Source: Rallus limicola (Eukaryota; Chordata; Aves; Gruiformes; Rallidae). Taken from it: DNA of 64,000 nt. Under the pieces are notes generated by a model. It was not told the DNA's origin and searched no databases. It was given only the letters and a program-made list of their open reading frames with translations. The stretch spans positions 2,407,001 through 2,471,000 of the forward strand of contig JAKCOZ010000020.1 of assembly GCA_022605955.1 (NCBI GenBank), written 5' to 3'. This document shows positions 60,651 to 64,000 of this stretch, in pieces. The stretch's first letter is position 1. Every line of letters begins with the position of its first letter. A program made the position numbers and the translations under genes.

Positions 60651-62368
60651 GCCAAGAAATATTGTGCTTAAAAAACCTGTAACAACACTTTCTAAACTGA
60701 ATCATCTCAGTCACTTTGGAAAAGAAAATAAGAGCAGTCCCTAAAGAAGCTGGAGTGCAGAGAGTGCAGACACTGTTCAGTTCACTGCTGCCTTCCTTTC
60801 CTCTCCTTTGCATCTGCAGCTTGTAACTCTGTACCTTGAACTTCTCTCTGTCAGGAGAGGTTCTCTGGCAGGAAGAACTTCAGAAATCAAAATCACATCC
60901 CTAGGGAGGTAGCTCTGTGCAGAGCAGTACAGTCCACTGATACACTAGTACAGAGCATAATGATTAGAAGTACAGACTCTCCTGGTGGTCTTTATTCTAA
61001 TTTGCTATTTACATAAACTGGAACTTAATCATCAGTGAATGGAAATGGGAGGTTTGAATGTAAAAGATACAATAGCTGTCCTAGTTTTTCTTACTGAGGG
61101 CTTTTTCCTTTGTCTGTATCCTGCATTTGGATATAATTGAAAGCATACTGGTTTGCAGATCCTGCAAGAGAGGATTGTGTATGTACAGTCTCTTCTGAGG
61201 AAGACTATTGAACCAGTCTGGACTTAGTGCAATGTCCTTTCTAACGTGGCACAGCAGCGGTTGTGACAAGAGTTACTGGAATTAGGGATAACATACAGCC
61301 CCAGCACCTGATTAAATATCCTCTCTATGGTCCAGTCCTTGTTTAATCAGGGGTTAATTTTTCATTTCTCTATCAGCTTTATATGCTCACAGAGTGTGCA
61401 TTATGCTAACACTTGTGTACTGTTGGATTCAAGATCAAGGTGGCTCTTGTTTCTGCAATTCTTTTAAATTTAATGCTTTTGAATAAATTCCTGCACAAAG
61501 CATGTTCAGGAGTCCCTGAAGGTTTCTGCAACAACGGCGATTTCAAGACTTGGGAAGTAAATGCTCATTGAAATGACTGAAAGAAGCTTATTTCAGTAGG
61601 TTTATTTTCATAGTGGTGAAAGTCCAGGGTACACAAATTACATTAATTTCAATTAGTTGCCTCAGGGCAATGTCAGCTTCGTTAGAGGGAATGCCCAAGT
61701 TTTGCTTCTGAAACCTGCATCTCTTGTGGAATACTCTTGTATTTAAGTGTCTCCCTAGCATCCTACATAATCACCTCATGATTTATATCTTTGCATTGAC
61801 CTCATGACTTCATCTTTAGGTGCTTTATAATAAGACATGATATGATACCGCATGTGTGCTCTAACATTAGGAATGAGGATGAGCAAAGAAAATTGACTCC
61901 TCATTTGTGCAGCGCCAACTTGCAAAAAGCAAGAAATGAATTCAGTGTATCACCATTCTTGCTGCTTTGTACTACAAAATAAGAAAAAATAAAGAGTTGG
62001 CCCTGTTTTTCAGGATTCTGGATTTAGATTTCGATTCAGTAAGTTGATTCCCTATTCAGCAGAGCACATGGTTATATCCTCTTGACATTTATAATGGAAA
62101 AAACCTTGGCCCAGAGATAAAGGCAGTAGCTTGAGGCTTGTGAAGGCACGGTTCCTTATTCTGTTGGTTCTCTCATAATATTTATATGTGACATTGAACA
62201 AATCAGGCTGTTTTGAAGAATAATTTAGCACCCCAGCTTCATTTACTGAAATGCATGCTCTGGAGAGCTTTTTAAAAATGTTGTGGGCAGTCTTTCTGTT
62301 CATCTGTGCTCAATTCATGAAAGAAAAATAACAGCATTGCCTTAGCAGTCTTCTGTCACAGAGGCAGT
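60651..62368. other. non-coding stretch, nothing recognised
   Basis: Unique sequence with only short frames. No repeat, RNA gene or exon candidate stands out. Confidence 0.5.
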
Positions 62369-62522
62369 ACTGACTGGGAGTTACCCAAACACTGACTGGG
62401 AGTTACCCAAACACTGACTGGGAGTTACCCAAACACTAACTAGGAGTTACCCAAACACTGACTGAGAGTTACCCAAACACTAACTAGGAGTTACTCAAAC
62501 ACTAACTAGGAGTTACCCAAAC
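62369..62522. repeat. minisatellite, seven copies of a 22-bp unit
   Basis: Seven head-to-tail units of exactly 22 bases start at 62369, 62391, 62413, 62435, 62457, 62479 and 62501. The core is CTGACTGGGAGTTACCC. Units 1-3 are identical. Unit 4 changes the core start to CTAACTAGGAG. Unit 5 carries CTGACTGAGAG. Units 6 and 7 return to CTAACTAGGAG, unit 6 also having TTACTC for TTACCC. There are no indels between units. The phase breaks sharply after ACT at 62525. Confidence 0.98.
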
Positions 62523-62919
62523 ACTCTCGAGTCCTCTGGAGATTTCTTTCTCAGTGTCTCGGATTGAAGTCCATTTTTAAGCATGGTACTGAAAGAGAAC
62601 CCAAAGCTGGAAAAGTTGTGAAAGAATTCCTTCTAATTTTCAGGCTAACTTCATTAAAGTTGAAACATGCACTTGGTGGATTTGAAGTCACTGTCTCTGG
62701 TGCTTTAAATGCTATGGTAAAAATATAAATCATTCTCACCTGCTGAGGAGGAATGATAGCAGCCAGTCTGGATGCAGGCATGTAACTCAGTAACTAACAG
62801 TATGTAAGGTCTGTTAGAACTCTAGTACAAAGCCAGCTGATGCACACAGGAAGATAAGAGTGTGTAGGATATGACAGGTGAAACAAGAAATAGCTTTATA
62901 AATCGAAGAACTGTAGTTA

Positions 62920-63105
62920 CTTTAAGCAATAAATTAAAGCTGCCCATTAAAAGCCTTGTGAAGTATAATGGTATTTTAAATCAGAGCAGGCTTCTCATGC
63001 TGTAATTTTAGTTATGTTGGAGAATTTCAGCCTATCCTTAATATTCATCATTGAGTAATTAAAGATGGATATATCATTAGACATAACAGTTTTTCAATAA
63101 AAAGG
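62920..63105. promoter_or_regulatory. candidate conserved non-coding element
   Basis: AT-rich, repeat-free block about 400 bases after the minisatellite, with GCCCATTAAAAGCC, CTGTAATTTTAGTTATG, CCTTAATATTCATCATTGAG and TAATTAAAGATGG. Homeodomain-like cores are dense. Weak inference. Confidence 0.25.
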
Positions 63106-64000
63106 GAGTTATTTCAGTGTACAGAAACTGAATGTCTTCTCGGTTTGAATTAAGGTCGTTGGTAAAACCCTGGTTTGCTATTCAATTCCTTAGACCTCCT
63201 ACTTCACAAAAGGCTGGTGTGGGAGGTAACAGCTCTCTGTCCAGGTATCTGCAAAACTTTTATGGGAAAAAAAACCCACCACATTTTGTTTCACTTAATT
63301 TTATCAGCTACAGTATTTTATTTCTGTATTTGGAAATTGAAGTGCATTTACTATTAGTGTTTTTCCTACAGAAAAGCAAAGCTGTGATGCTGTACCTACA
63401 TTGTTATGTTAGTTCTATTTCCAACATGTAACTGAATGGATGTTTTAAATAGCATCTCCCAGTGAGAGGAAAAACAAATAGGCCAACACACATGCAACTG
63501 CTTTTTTTTTTTTTCCCCCTCTGTATAAGTGGATCTGTAATTGAACTGATGAGGTTTGCTTTAATGCAGAGAGAAATATAGTGTGTTTTCAAATGGATTT
63601 TTGGAAAATACTTGAATTGGTTTACTGGTCTACTGTATAACTATAACTGTTCTGAGAAGCACAGGGCAAGGCTTAAAATGCATTTATCTTACAGAATGGC
63701 AAACTGGCATTTTTTTTACTCTTAGTTTATGTGTTTTGCTCAAGAACCTTCCAACCTACCTGTGAGTTTGGATTTCCAGCTCTGGAAGCACACTCAGCAT
63801 CTGTGCTGCTTTCGGAATACTGGAGGAGCTAAGGTTTTGTTTGGACTTCATCTTTGTTTAGCTACCAGCTAGCTGGATTCAGAAGTATCTCAAGAAGTGT
63901 TTCCTACAGGTAGGAGCACTTAACACAGCCCATTGGAATTGTTCAGGTTTCTAGCCAGTGATAGGGATGAATTCCCTCACGCAATGCTCGCATGGTCCCT
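63106..64000. other. non-coding stretch to the window edge
   Basis: Short overlapping frames only. A T-run followed by C5 occurs at 63502-63519. No gene or known repeat was recognised. Confidence 0.5.

Noticed and set aside
1..64000. CRISPR arrays, operons, rRNA and intact tRNA genes
   Set aside because: None is present. The only regular direct repeat is the 22-bp minisatellite, which has no spacers.

Overview
The window looks like avian nuclear DNA. The diagnosis rests on eleven fragments of CR1 LINEs, the dominant bird retrotransposon. Their 3' ends carry the recognisable GGTTGGAAGGGACC / GATTCTGTGAT tail, six in the forward and five in the reverse orientation. The rest is AT-rich, high-complexity vertebrate DNA. 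There are no operons, bacterial-style genes, CRISPR arrays or rRNA, and no intact tRNA. The lineage within birds cannot be fixed from the sequence alone.

I find no gene that I can name. Every open frame I looked at is short (172 codons at most), and nearly all read like chance frames: low-complexity hydrophobic, Cys/Trp/His-rich, or running through CR1. The window is best read as intergenic desert or the interior of very large introns. One stretch, 55127-55315 on the plus strand, looks more like a real terminal coding exon: a strong acceptor, 62 polar codons, a stop, and a paired YEN tyrosine motif typical of GRB2-SH2 docking tails. It is offered only as a candidate. Three weaker splice-bounded candidates are at 30087, 33661 and 58859.

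Layout: 1-5.7 kb is non-coding, with a GC-richer block at 3.24-3.67 kb and a conserved-element-like block at 4.1-5.05 kb. 5.7-8.2 kb holds three reverse CR1 pieces around another such block (6.88-7.18 kb). 10.1-11.6 kb holds two forward CR1 pieces. 11.6-22.6 kb is mostly unique, with a GC-richer block near 13.8-14.15 kb and two G-runs near 19.0-19.2 kb. 22.6-36.6 kb carries five CR1 fragments, including the longest (35164-35769), and relics of an ancient amniote repeat near 27.2-27.5 kb. 37-39 kb has a tRNA-like remnant and two MIR-like SINE relics. 41.7-42.1 kb is a GC-rich segment resembling an avian ERV/LTR repeat. 42.5-44.1, 50.6-51.1, 59.7-60.3 and 62.9-63.1 kb have the texture of conserved non-coding elements. 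A seven-copy, 22-bp minisatellite lies at 62369-62522.

No previously undescribed system could be demonstrated. The items most worth testing are the 55.1 kb candidate exon, the clusters of possible enhancers and the minisatellite.
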